Assembly (NCBI GenBank): GCA_902601455.1
Contig: CACKNC010000001.1
Location: forward strand, 96,240 to 160,239
DNA length: 64,000 bases
Source: an uncultured Alphaproteobacteria bacterium
GTDB lineage: Bacteria > Pseudomonadota > Alphaproteobacteria > HIMB59 > GCA-002718135
Direction of reading: 5' to 3'
Of this stretch, positions 40,097 to 48,660 are shown piece by piece. The translations under genes were made by a program, and so were the position numbers. A model generated the notes under the pieces. That model had not been told where the DNA came from and did not search any database. It saw only the letters and a list, made by a program, of their open reading frames with translations. Positions within the stretch are counted from its first letter, which is position 1. Each line of letters starts with the position of its first letter.

Positions 40097-40786
40097 ATGA
40101 ACATTATAGAAATTTTTACAAAATCTATATTTTTAATCATTTCATTTGATAGTGATTTGTGGGAAATTATTATTTTATCATTATATGTCAGTATTTCTGC
40201 ACTTATAATTGCTTCAATTTTAGGTTTATTAATTGGTTATTACTTAGCGCTTAAAAAATTCTTGTTTAAAAGTTTCATTTTAATAGTTCTTAATTCATTG
40301 ATGGGTATTCCTCCTGTTGTAGTTGGGCTAATAGTATATTTTATCTTTGCATCTGGTGGGCCTTTTGGGGTTCTGCAATTGCTTTATACCCCCACCGCTA
40401 TGATAATTGCACAAGTCATAATTATTTTTCCAATTGTTACCTCTATATCTCATGAAATTTTCGATCAAAATTGGAGAGAGTACAAAGATCAGTTAAGATC
40501 AATTAATATGCCTTTTTTTGGAGTGGCATTTATAATTACTAAACATAGTTATTTTCTAGTTATTACTGCACTTCTCTCAGCTTTTGGCAGAGCTATCTCT
40601 GAAGTTGGAGCTGTAATGATAGTGGGTGGTAACATTGATCACTTTACAAGAGTCATGACTACAGCAATTTCTCTTGAGACTAGAATGGGTAATCTTGAAT
40701 ACGCAATGGCTTTAGGTATAGTTTTAATTCTACTAACAATTGTAATATACTCTTTAGTGTACATCTTTAATAAGAAAAACATATGA
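40097..40786 (+). CDS. tupB: Tungstate/molybdate-type ABC transporter permease (TupB-like), orphan
   Basis: Membrane permease of 229 residues with about five segments, and the BPD_transp signature SLMGIPPVVVGLIVYFIFAS then TPTAMIIAQVIIIFPIVT, which resembles TupB. The EAA-type loop lies near SAFGRAISEVGAVMIVGG. Neither the binding protein (TupA) nor the ATPase (TupC) is beside it. It is followed by mobB and moeA with ATGA overlaps, so import of oxyanion and cofactor assembly are co-expressed. Tungstate versus molybdate cannot be decided from sequence alone. Confidence 0.85.
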   Translation: MNIIEIFTKSIFLIISFDSDLWEIIILSLYVSISALIIASILGLLIGYYLALKKFLFKSFILIVLNSLMGIPPVVVGLIVYFIFASGGPFGVLQLLYTPTAMIIAQVIIIFPIVTSISHEIFDQNWREYKDQLRSINMPFFGVAFIITKHSYFLVITALLSAFGRAISEVGAVMIVGGNIDHFTRVMTTAISLETRMGNLEYAMALGIVLILLTIVIYSLVYIFNKKNI

Positions 40787-41268
40787 ACAAAATAATTGGC
40801 ATTACTGGCTGGAAAGATGTTGGTAAAACATATTATACTAGTCTTATAATCAAATCATTAGTTAAGAAAGGCTATCAAGTTGGATCAATAAAACATGCGC
40901 ATCATGATTTTGATATTGATAAACCAGGGACAGATAGTTTTAAACATCGAGAAGCTGGCTCTAGTCAGGTTATTATTAGTTCTTCTAAACGTTGGGCAAA
41001 AATAACTGAAAATAATAATACATATGAAAAAAGCTTAAATGAGTTGGTTAAAGAGCTACACAATGTTGATATTGTTGTTGTTGAAGGTTTTAAAAAAGAT
41101 AATCATCCAAAGATTGAAATATTAACAAAAGGTTTAATTAATAGAAATAAAGAAACTAAAAATGTAATTGCAATTGTTTCTAACAATTTAAAAGATACTA
41201 CTATTCCTATTTTTAAAGAAAATGATATTGAAAACTTAGTTGAGTTTATAATAAAAAAGATTCTATGA
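40783..41268 (+). CDS. mobB: Molybdopterin-guanine dinucleotide biosynthesis adaptor MobB
   Basis: GTP-binding protein of 161 residues with the P-loop GITGWKDVGKTYYTSLIIKS and the following VGSIKHAHHDFDIDKPGTDS, HREAGSSQVIISS, and VVVEGFKKDNHPKIE. It assists MGD formation but is not strictly needed in E. coli. It overlaps tupB before it and moeA after it by four bases each. Confidence 0.94.
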   Translation: MNKIIGITGWKDVGKTYYTSLIIKSLVKKGYQVGSIKHAHHDFDIDKPGTDSFKHREAGSSQVIISSSKRWAKITENNNTYEKSLNELVKELHNVDIVVVEGFKKDNHPKIEILTKGLINRNKETKNVIAIVSNNLKDTTIPIFKENDIENLVEFIIKKIL

Positions 41269-42482
41269 ATAAAAAACCACTTTATTTGAAACAAATTTTA
41301 AATTTTATTAAAAAGCGACCAAAAGTAATTAATAAAATAGAAGTCATAAATCTCTTAGACGCTGAAGATAAAATTTTAGCAGAAAATATATATTCAAAGA
41401 TAAATTTACCACCTTTCAAAAATTCAGCAGTAGATGGATATGCTTTACTAAAGCAAGATTTAAATAAAATACCAAAAAAGATTAATCAAAATAGAGTTGC
41501 AGCGGGTGATATAACAAGTCATAAAATAAAAGATGGTGAGGTTATAAGAATTTTTACTGGTGCCAAAATGCCCTCAAACTCAGATACAGTTGTCATGCAG
41601 GAGAATACAGAGATAAGTCATAACAAACTCTCTTTATTAAAAGTTCCTGTTTATGGGGATAACTGTAGGCATAAAGGTGAAGATATTCATAAGGGCAGTC
41701 TTGTATTAAAAAAAGGAACAAAAATTGATATTAAAAATTTAAACTTAATTGCTGCAATCGGTTATAGTAAAATTAAAGTTTATGCAAAAATTAAAATTGG
41801 TTTTTATACAAGTGGTAATGAGTTAGTAAAACCAACAACAAATTTAAAAAATTCTAAAATAAATAACTCTAATTTCTATCTATTAAACTCTTTATTAAAA
41901 AAAAACTATATAACCAAGAAATTTTTAGGCAATCTCCCTGACAATGCAAATAAAATCGAGAAAAACTTATTAAAAGAAGTTTCTAAGTATAATATGATAA
42001 TTACAACTGGAGGAGCTTCAGTTGGTGATGAAGATCATTTAATCGATACTCTAAAAAAAAATGGAGAAATTTTTTTTTGGCGTGCTGCAATAAAGCCTGG
42101 CAGACCCATAGCAATTGGAAAAATTAAAAAAACATACATAGTTTGTTTGCCTGGCAATCCAGTGTCAGTACAATTATTATTTGCATTTGTTGTGAAGCCT
42201 TTAATTTATAAATTAATTGGTTCATTGATTAACAATGTTCAGCCAGAGAAAATTGCCACAAATTTTTCTATGATAAAGAAAACAAAAAGGCTTGAGTGGC
42301 TTAGAGTTTCAAAAAAGTTAATTAAAGAGAAATATGTTTTGTTAAAACATCCAAAGCAAGGCTCAGGAATGATAACCTCCATATCATATTCAGATGGTGT
42401 AGTAGAGATCCCAGAGGATGTCAGTGTTATTAGTAAAGGTGATGTTTTTGATTATTATGACTTTGATAAATTATTTTATTAA
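41265..42482 (+). CDS. moeA: Molybdopterin molybdenumtransferase MoeA
   Basis: Enzyme of 405 residues that inserts molybdenum or tungsten into adenylylated molybdopterin. The conserved NSAVDGYALL near residue 57, IFTGAKMPSNSDTVVMQE, IITTGGASVGDEDHLID, and FWRAAIKPGRPIAIGK with LPGNPVSVQL are all present. It ends overlapping the convergent tusA-like stop by a few bases. Confidence 0.96.
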   Translation: MNKKPLYLKQILNFIKKRPKVINKIEVINLLDAEDKILAENIYSKINLPPFKNSAVDGYALLKQDLNKIPKKINQNRVAAGDITSHKIKDGEVIRIFTGAKMPSNSDTVVMQENTEISHNKLSLLKVPVYGDNCRHKGEDIHKGSLVLKKGTKIDIKNLNLIAAIGYSKIKVYAKIKIGFYTSGNELVKPTTNLKNSKINNSNFYLLNSLLKKNYITKKFLGNLPDNANKIEKNLLKEVSKYNMIITTGGASVGDEDHLIDTLKKNGEIFFWRAAIKPGRPIAIGKIKKTYIVCLPGNPVSVQLLFAFVVKPLIYKLIGSLINNVQPEKIATNFSMIKKTKRLEWLRVSKKLIKEKYVLLKHPKQGSGMITSISYSDGVVEIPEDVSVISKGDVFDYYDFDKLFY

Positions 42483-42724
42483 TTTTTAAATTTATACCTT
42501 ATAATTATCTTCTCATTTTCATTATAGCTTTCTAAGAATTCATAACCTGATTGTTTACAATAGTGCTCGAAGTCAGCAGTAGCAAGCGGGTCCGTAGCTA
42601 TTACCTTTATAATTATGCCATTCTTTAACTCTTGAGCAAGTTTTCTTGCTTTTAACACTGGGATGGGACATTCTGTACCGCTTGTATCGAGAACTATTTC
42701 ATCATTTTCAACTGAATCTTTCAT
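42479..42724 (-). CDS. tusA: TusA/SirA-like sulfur carrier protein
   Basis: Small protein of 81 residues (using the ATG at 42724 rather than the TTG at 42739) with the family motif SGTECPIPVLKARKLAQEL, in which the cysteine carries persulfide sulfur, followed by IKVIATDPLATADFEHYC. It is divergent from the formate dehydrogenase genes. TusA-type proteins feed sulfur into tRNA thiolation or molybdenum cofactor; here the FdhD/FDH/soe context makes cofactor sulfuration or sulfur oxidation likely, by inference. Confidence 0.88.
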   Translation of the reverse strand: MKDSVENDEIVLDTSGTECPIPVLKARKLAQELKNGIIIKVIATDPLATADFEHYCKQSGYEFLESYNENEKIIIRYKFKN

Positions 42725-42764
42725 TTTAATCTGATACAAAATATATATTAATAATTCAATTTAA

Positions 42765-44468
42765 ATGGATAAATTTATTTCTCAAACTGATAGCTCTTTA
42801 AAAAAAAAGAAGCGAAGATGGAAGCCTAAAGGTAGGCAGGTTGAAAATAATTATTTTGAAGAAGTCTTCAACCTTTTTCAAGGTATAAACTTTAAGAGAG
42901 ATGAGTTAATTGAGTATCTGCATATTTTGCAGGATAATTTTGGAGTATTATACGACAAACATCTAGTTGCGTTATCAACTATAACTAATTTACCACTTTC
43001 AGAGATATATGAAGTTGCAACATTTTACGCGCATTTTAATATAATTAAAAATGCTGAGACTTATGAGCCGCTTAATGTTGTAAGAGTGTGCGAAAGTTTG
43101 ACTTGCGAACTATTTGGTGCACATAAATTACTTAATGAGTTAAAAGAGAGTGAGAACAAAAACATAAAAGTTGTTCCTGGCCCGTGTATGGGTAGATGTG
43201 ATGTAGCCCCTACAGTGTGTGTTGGAAAAAATTATGTTGATCAAGCTTCGGTTAAATCTGTGATAGAAACTATAAAAAATAATGATTTTGATGCGGTAAT
43301 CCCAAATTACATTGATTTAGATCAATACAGAAAAAATGGTGGTTACAAGATTTCAGAACAAGTCAGAGAAGGTATGATTGATAATGATCAAATTATTAAA
43401 ACCCTAAAAGAGAGTGGTCTTAAAGGTAAGGGTGGTGCAGGCTTTCCAACTGGAATGAAATGGGAAATTGTATCTAAATACGAAGGAAAAAAATACGTAG
43501 CTGTCAATGGTGATGAAGGTGAACCTGGTACGTTTAAGGATAGAAGTTATTTGGAAAAAGACCCACATAGATTCCTAGAAGGAGCGCTAATAGCATCATT
43601 ATTTATTAAAGCTTCGAATGTATATATTTACATGAGAGATGAATATCCGGCTGTTATAAAAATATTAAAAGATGAAATTTTAAAGTTAGAAAATGAAAAT
43701 ATAATTCCAGCTGGTCATTTTATAATCAGAAGGGGTGCAGGGGCTTATATCTGTGGAGAAGAGTCAGCAATGATAGAGAGCATCGAAGGTAAAAGAGGTC
43801 TTCCACGTCATAGGCCGCCATATGTTGCTGAAGTAGGATTATTTAATTCACCAACTCTTACTAATAATCTAGAAACATTATTTTGGATTAGAGATATAAT
43901 AGAGAAAGGTTCAGAATGGTTTGCTGAAAAGGGTGTAAGTGGAAATAAAGGCTTCCATAGTTTTTCAGTTTCTGGAAGAGTTAAAGAGCCAGGAGTAAAA
44001 GTTGCTCCTGCTGGTGTTACGATTCAAGAATTAATTGATGATTACTGTGGTGGAATGAAAGAAGATCATATTTTTAAAGGTTACTTACCAGGAGGTGCTT
44101 CAGGCGGAATACTTCCTGCTTCAATGAATAATATACCTCTAGATTATGGCTCTAAAGAACTCACAGATGCTGGATGTTTTTTAGGATCAGCTGCTATTGT
44201 TGTTTTATCAGATAAAGATAGTATGAAAGATGTTGCTCTTAATTTATTGAAATTTTTTGAAGAAGAAAGTTGCGGTCAGTGTACTCCATGCAGAGTAGGA
44301 ACAGAAAAGACTGTTAAGCTGATGAAGGAAAAAATTTGGAACAAGCAAAAACTTGCAGATCTGTCTGAAGTAATGTCTCAAGCTTCTATTTGTGGCTTAG
44401 GTCAAGCGGCCACAAATCCTCTTAATTCTGTTCTTAAATATTTTGGAAATGAAATAAGTTATGAGTGA
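42765..44468 (+). CDS. fdhB: NAD-dependent formate dehydrogenase, fused NuoE/NuoF-type subunit
   Basis: A 567-residue subunit made of a NuoE-like thioredoxin-fold [2Fe-2S] domain (cysteines in VCESLTCELF and GPCMGRCDVAP, residues about 105-150) fused to a NuoF-like flavoprotein domain: GKGGAGFPTGMKWEIV, the FMN/NADH-binding AVNGDEGEPGTFKDR, CGEESAMIESIEGKRGLPR, and a C-terminal [4Fe-4S] site CGQCTPCRVGTEK. It accepts electrons from the catalytic subunit and reduces NAD+. The fusion resembles the two-subunit Fdh1 of Methylorubrum extorquens. Confidence 0.92.
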   Translation: MDKFISQTDSSLKKKKRRWKPKGRQVENNYFEEVFNLFQGINFKRDELIEYLHILQDNFGVLYDKHLVALSTITNLPLSEIYEVATFYAHFNIIKNAETYEPLNVVRVCESLTCELFGAHKLLNELKESENKNIKVVPGPCMGRCDVAPTVCVGKNYVDQASVKSVIETIKNNDFDAVIPNYIDLDQYRKNGGYKISEQVREGMIDNDQIIKTLKESGLKGKGGAGFPTGMKWEIVSKYEGKKYVAVNGDEGEPGTFKDRSYLEKDPHRFLEGALIASLFIKASNVYIYMRDEYPAVIKILKDEILKLENENIIPAGHFIIRRGAGAYICGEESAMIESIEGKRGLPRHRPPYVAEVGLFNSPTLTNNLETLFWIRDIIEKGSEWFAEKGVSGNKGFHSFSVSGRVKEPGVKVAPAGVTIQELIDDYCGGMKEDHIFKGYLPGGASGGILPASMNNIPLDYGSKELTDAGCFLGSAAIVVLSDKDSMKDVALNLLKFFEEESCGQCTPCRVGTEKTVKLMKEKIWNKQKLADLSEVMSQASICGLGQAATNPLNSVLKYFGNEISYE

Positions 44469-47217
44469 AAGCAAAATTAATTTTTACCTGAATGATAAGT
44501 ATGTAGAAGCAAATAATGATGAAACAATATGGCAAGTTGCTAATAGGCTTGGCACAGAAATTCCCCATCTTTGTTATGCAGACAAGCCTGGTTACAGAGC
44601 TGATGGAAATTGCAGAGCTTGTATGGTTGAGATTGAAGGTGAAAGAGTTTTAGCAGCTTCATGCGTTAGAAAGCCAACGCCTAATATGAAAGTTCAAACT
44701 ACATCTGATAAAGCGAAGAAATCAAGAGAGTTAGTTTTTGAACTTCTATTAGCTGATCAACCAGAAAGAGATATTGCTCATGATAATAATTCTCATTTTT
44801 GGAACTGGGTAGATAAAGTTGATGTTAAAGAAAACAGATTTCCAAAAAAAACCCCATGCCAACCTGATAGCTCTCACCCGAGTATGGCAGTAAATTTAGA
44901 TGCTTGTATACAGTGTAACCTTTGTGTCCGTGCTTGTAGAGAAGTACAAGTTAATGATGTAATTGGAATGGCATATCGGGGAGAAAACTCAAAAATAGTT
45001 TTTGATTTTGACGATCCAATGGGTGATAGTTCTTGTGTTGCTTGTGGAGAATGTGTTCAAGCTTGTCCAACAGGTGCTTTAATGCCAGCAACATTGGTAA
45101 ATGAAAAAGGTATTGGTGAGAGTAACGTTGACAAAAAAGTAAAAAGTGTCTGCCCCTACTGCGGTGTTGGATGTCAAATTGAGTACAATGTAAAAGATAA
45201 TAATATTAAGTATGTAAATGGTATTGATGGTCCTGCGAATAAAAATAGGTTGTGCGTAAAAGGTAGGTTTGGTTTTGACTATGTCAGTAATCCAGAGAGA
45301 TTAACAAAACCTTTAATAAGAATAAAAAGCAAAAAGAAAGATTTACACCCAAGTATAGATTTTTCAAACTTACATGAATATTTTAGAGAAGCTACGTGGG
45401 ATGAAGCATTAGATTATGCAGCAAAAGGTTTTTTAGATATTAAAAAGAAAAGAAATGGGAAAAGTAATCTTGCTGGTTTTGGATCAGCTAAGTGTTCGAA
45501 TGAAGAAGCATATCTATTTCAAAAACTTATTCGAACTGGATTCAATACTAATAACGTAGATCATTGCACTCGTCTTTGTCATGCATCTTCTGTAGCAGCA
45601 TTATTAGAAACGATTGGATCTGGAGCTGTGACTGCTCCGTTCTATGAAGTTGAACACTCTGACGTAATAATTGTTATCGGAGCAAACCCAACAGAAAATC
45701 ATCCTGTAGCTGCTACTTTTTTTAAGAATGCTGCTAAAAAAGGATCAAAACTAATAGTAATGGATCCAAGAGGTCATGCTCTAAAGAAACACGCAACTCA
45801 TATGCTACAATTTAAACCAGGATCGGACGTGGCTCTTTTAAATTCAATAATGCATGTAATTATTGAGGATGGCTTATTTAATGATGAGTATATAAAAAAA
45901 CAAACCTCAGGTTTCGATGACTTAAGAAGACATTTAAAAAATTATCCACCTGAAATAATGGAAGAACAAACTGGTATTGATGCTATGTTAGTTCGCGAAG
46001 TTGCACATCTTTATGCAAAAACTAATAAAGGGATTATTTTTTGGGGTATGGGAGTATCACAACATGTACATGGTACTGATAATGCAAGATGTTTGATATC
46101 ATTAGCTTTGATGACTGGTAATGTTGGAAGAAGAGGATCAGGCCTTCATCCTTTGAGGGGTCAAAATAATGTGCAAGGCGCTTCTGATGCTGGTTTAATT
46201 CCAATGATGTATCCAGATTATCAATTAGTTGAAAAAGATGATAAAAAAGATTTTTTTGAAAAATTTTGGAATGCACCTCTTGATGATAAAAAAGGATTAA
46301 CTGTAGTAGAGATTATGGATGCGATTCATGAAAATACAATAAAGGGCATGTACATACTTGGAGAAAATCCGGCAATGTCAGACCCTGACTTGAATCACGC
46401 AAGAGAAGCTCTTCAAATGTTAGAGCATTTAGTCGTACAAGATATTTTTTTAACTGAAACTGCAACTTACGCAGATATAATTTTCCCCGCTTCAGCGTGG
46501 CCTGAAAAAAATGGCACTGCTACAAATACTAATCGACAAGTTCAAATGGGTCGCAAGGCTATTAATGCACCTGGCGCAGCAAAAGAAGATTGGTGGATTA
46601 CAAATGAATTAGGAAAAAGAATGGGCCTAGATTGGAAGTATGAACATCCTAGTGAGATTTATGTGGAGATGTCTAAAACTATGCCTTCATTAAATAATAT
46701 TACATGGGATCGATTAGAAAAAGAAAACTCCGTAACCTATCCTAGTAGATCACCAACCACCCCAGGTGATGAAATAGTATTTGGAGATAAGTTTCCAAAT
46801 GAGTCTGGAAGAGGTAAATTTGTTCCAGCAAGTGTTACATCTCCAAATGAAGTTCCTGATGAAGAATTTGAAATGATCCTTACTACCGGTAGGCAACTTG
46901 AGCATTGGCATACTGGAGCAATGACAAGAAAAGCATCTAATTTAGATGCAATTGAACCTGAGGCAACAGTATCTATATCGCCTAGTGAAATTTTAAAGAA
47001 AAATATGAAACCAGGAGATAAGATTAAAGTTTCAACTAGAAGAGGAACAGTAAATATAAGAGTAAGAGAAGACAGAGCTATACCTGAAGGGGTAATTTTT
47101 ATTCCATTTTGTTATAATGAGGCAGCTGCAAACCTTCTAACTAATCCAGCCTTAGATCCTTATGGAAAAATTCCTGAATTTAAATATTGCGCTGCGAAAA
47201 TTGAAAAGATAAACTAA
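44461..47217 (+). CDS. fdhA: NAD-dependent formate dehydrogenase, catalytic (bis-MGD) subunit
   Basis: A 918-residue catalytic subunit oxidising formate to CO2. It has a NuoG-like N-terminus: a [2Fe-2S] site with Cys38, Cys51, Cys54 and Cys68, then ferredoxin clusters CIQCNLCVRAC and CVACGECVQACPTGA, and then the molybdopterin domain with CPYCGVGCQIEY. The motif HCTRLCHASSVAAL aligns with the Mo/W-ligand position, so this is the cysteine form and not selenocysteine. It overlaps fdhB by eight bases. Its closest pattern is the cytosolic Fdh1/FdsA group. Confidence 0.95.
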   Translation: MSESKINFYLNDKYVEANNDETIWQVANRLGTEIPHLCYADKPGYRADGNCRACMVEIEGERVLAASCVRKPTPNMKVQTTSDKAKKSRELVFELLLADQPERDIAHDNNSHFWNWVDKVDVKENRFPKKTPCQPDSSHPSMAVNLDACIQCNLCVRACREVQVNDVIGMAYRGENSKIVFDFDDPMGDSSCVACGECVQACPTGALMPATLVNEKGIGESNVDKKVKSVCPYCGVGCQIEYNVKDNNIKYVNGIDGPANKNRLCVKGRFGFDYVSNPERLTKPLIRIKSKKKDLHPSIDFSNLHEYFREATWDEALDYAAKGFLDIKKKRNGKSNLAGFGSAKCSNEEAYLFQKLIRTGFNTNNVDHCTRLCHASSVAALLETIGSGAVTAPFYEVEHSDVIIVIGANPTENHPVAATFFKNAAKKGSKLIVMDPRGHALKKHATHMLQFKPGSDVALLNSIMHVIIEDGLFNDEYIKKQTSGFDDLRRHLKNYPPEIMEEQTGIDAMLVREVAHLYAKTNKGIIFWGMGVSQHVHGTDNARCLISLALMTGNVGRRGSGLHPLRGQNNVQGASDAGLIPMMYPDYQLVEKDDKKDFFEKFWNAPLDDKKGLTVVEIMDAIHENTIKGMYILGENPAMSDPDLNHAREALQMLEHLVVQDIFLTETATYADIIFPASAWPEKNGTATNTNRQVQMGRKAINAPGAAKEDWWITNELGKRMGLDWKYEHPSEIYVEMSKTMPSLNNITWDRLEKENSVTYPSRSPTTPGDEIVFGDKFPNESGRGKFVPASVTSPNEVPDEEFEMILTTGRQLEHWHTGAMTRKASNLDAIEPEATVSISPSEILKKNMKPGDKIKVSTRRGTVNIRVREDRAIPEGVIFIPFCYNEAAANLLTNPALDPYGKIPEFKYCAAKIEKIN

Positions 47218-47221
47218 AAAT

Positions 47222-47341
47222 ATGAAAAAATTATTTATAATACTTTTTTTGGTTACTGCTCCTCTAACAGCTTGCTCAACTTTTAATGAGATTAATGAAA
47301 AAGCAAAAGGGGATGGGGTTCCTTATATTCCTGGTATTTAA
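47222..47341 (+). CDS. Tiny putative lipoprotein behind fdhA (39 residues)
   Basis: Not in the ORF track because of its length. ATG at 47222, four bases after the fdhA stop, opens a 39-residue frame ending with TAA at 47339-47341: a lysine start, hydrophobic core and lipobox (MKKLFIILFLVTAPLTACS), then a short tail ending GVPYIPGI. It has the look of an entericidin-size lipoprotein. The lipobox and the close spacing to fdhA argue that it is real; no function or family is known to me. Confidence 0.68.
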   Translation: MKKLFIILFLVTAPLTACSTFNEINEKAKGDGVPYIPGI

Positions 47342-47353
47342 GACATAAATTAC

Positions 47354-47382
47354 TTGTCGAACTTTTAATTTAATTGTAAATG
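47354..47382 (+). promoter_or_regulatory. Candidate promoter for tRNA-Thr
   Basis: TTGTCG (47354-47359) and TAAATG (47377-47382) are spaced by 17 bases, a sigma-70-like arrangement 10 bases upstream of the tRNA 5' end. No experimental support; the match is moderate in an AT-rich background. Confidence 0.4.
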
Positions 47383-47392
47383 GCTTTTGAGT

Positions 47393-47468
<76 letters not shown>

Positions 47469-47483
47469 CAAAAAAAAATAAAG

Positions 47484-48248
47484 TTAAGATTTAAAAAATT
47501 CATAAAGAGCAATAGTAGCGGCGTTTGATACATTTAAGCTGTCAATCTGAAAATATTTATTTTGGTGCATCTTTAATTTAATAATCTCGTCACATTCTTT
47601 TTTTACAAGATCTCTCATCCCTTTCCCTTCAGAACCAAAAACTAATATTGATTTTTTTGTAAAATTTATATCGAAAGAATCTTTGTTTTCAGAAGAATCA
47701 AATCCATAAGCCCAGTAACCATATTTTTTTAATTCAGAAATGCTTCTTTTTAAATTTGTAACTCTAAAGTAATTTACTATTTCTGCTGCACCTGATGCAG
47801 CTTTATATAATGAAGGCGTCAGATCAGGAGCATTATCTTTTGCAACTATTATTCCTTTGCAATTGAATAAAGCACATGAGCGCATTATTGATCCTATATT
47901 TTGAGGATCAGTTATTTGATCCAAAGCCAATAAAACAGACCTATCGTAAACATTTTCATTTTTGACGAATTGTAGAAGACTTGGTCTTTCAAAATCATTA
48001 GTTTTAAGGACAATTCCTTGAGTAGATTTTTCTCCACCATAAAGTTTTTTAAATTCTTTCTGATCCAGAATAGTAATTTTTTTTATTATAGATTTGTAAT
48101 TATCAGCAAATTCATGGTTGTTTTGAGTTATGTGGAGTTCATCATGAACTCTTTTCGTATTTAACAGAGCAGCTTTTACTGCATGCATCCCATATATCAT
48201 TTGAATTTTCCCAGTATTTAGGGATTTTTGATATTTATTTTTTGGCAT
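47484..48248 (-). CDS. rlmB: 23S rRNA (guanosine-2'-O-)-methyltransferase RlmB (TrmH family)
   Basis: SpoU/TrmH-type methyltransferase of 254 residues. The N-terminal substrate-binding domain (IYGMHAVKAALLNTKRVHDE) precedes the knotted SPOUT domain with ALDQITDPQNIGSIMRSCALF, LVFGSEGKGMRDLVKKECDE and SLNVSNAATIALYEF. The family methylates G2251 of 23S rRNA in E. coli; other TrmH members modify tRNA, so the exact site is inferred. It is the only leftward gene in this part of the window, set among tRNAs. Confidence 0.88.
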   Translation of the reverse strand: MPKNKYQKSLNTGKIQMIYGMHAVKAALLNTKRVHDELHITQNNHEFADNYKSIIKKITILDQKEFKKLYGGEKSTQGIVLKTNDFERPSLLQFVKNENVYDRSVLLALDQITDPQNIGSIMRSCALFNCKGIIVAKDNAPDLTPSLYKAASGAAEIVNYFRVTNLKRSISELKKYGYWAYGFDSSENKDSFDINFTKKSILVFGSEGKGMRDLVKKECDEIIKLKMHQNKYFQIDSLNVSNAATIALYEFFKS

Positions 48249-48374
48249 TTTTATTTATCACAGATTTGTCTATTAAATACAATCTAGATATATACAAATT
48301 CTGATTTTTTGTCTAAAAGGGGCGCGCTTTTAAGAACTTTTGTATCTTATGGGTAGATAGTAAGTTGTTTTAGA

Positions 48375-48404
48375 TTGACAATCATACTAGTTTATTAGTA
48401 TGTG
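48375..48404 (+). promoter_or_regulatory. Candidate promoter with inverted repeat upstream of tRNA-Tyr/tRNA-Gly/tuf
   Basis: A consensus TTGACA (48375-48380) is followed by a -10-like TAGTAT or TATGTG about 15-18 bases on. Between and across them is the perfect inverted repeat CATACTA-N6-TAGTATG (48383-48389 and 48396-48402), which could be an operator. The transcript would carry tRNA-Tyr, tRNA-Gly and tuf. Confidence 0.45.
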
Positions 48405-48420
48405 CCATTTTCTTCATTTT

Positions 48421-48506
48421 GGAGGGGTGGTCGAGTGGTTAAAGGCAGCGGACTGTAAATCCGCCCGCGTGAGCGTACGTAGGTTCGAATCCTACCCCCT
48501 CCACCA
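48421..48506 (+). tRNA. tRNA-Tyr (anticodon GUA)
   Basis: An 86-base class II tRNA with acceptor GGAGGGG / CCCCTCC, anticodon loop CTGTAAA (GTA), a long variable arm as expected for tRNA-Tyr, and encoded CCA. It is the first gene of the run tRNA-Tyr, tRNA-Gly, tuf. Confidence 0.96.
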
Positions 48507-48555
48507 TATTTGGAGAGTAGGAAAAAAGCGATGAGTGAGTGAGTCGGTTTCAAAA

Positions 48556-48629
48556 GCGGGTGTAGCTTAGTGGTAAAGCTCCAGCCTTCCAAGCTGGCTA
48601 CGAGGGTTCGATTCCCTTCACCCGCTCCA
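48556..48629 (+). tRNA. tRNA-Gly (anticodon UCC)
   Basis: A 74-base cloverleaf with acceptor GCGGGTG / CACCCGC, anticodon loop CTTCCAA (TCC), T-loop TTCGATT, and encoded CCA. It lies 31 bases before tuf. Confidence 0.96.
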
Positions 48630-48660
48630 AAACGAATATTAAATACTGGGGTAAAATAAA

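Noticed and set aside
44461-47217. Possible selenocysteine formate dehydrogenase
   Set aside because: The ligand position encodes cysteine (RLCHASS) and there is no in-frame TGA.
48395-48592. 65-residue minus-strand ORF
   Set aside because: It runs across tRNA-Tyr and tRNA-Gly, which explain the sequence.
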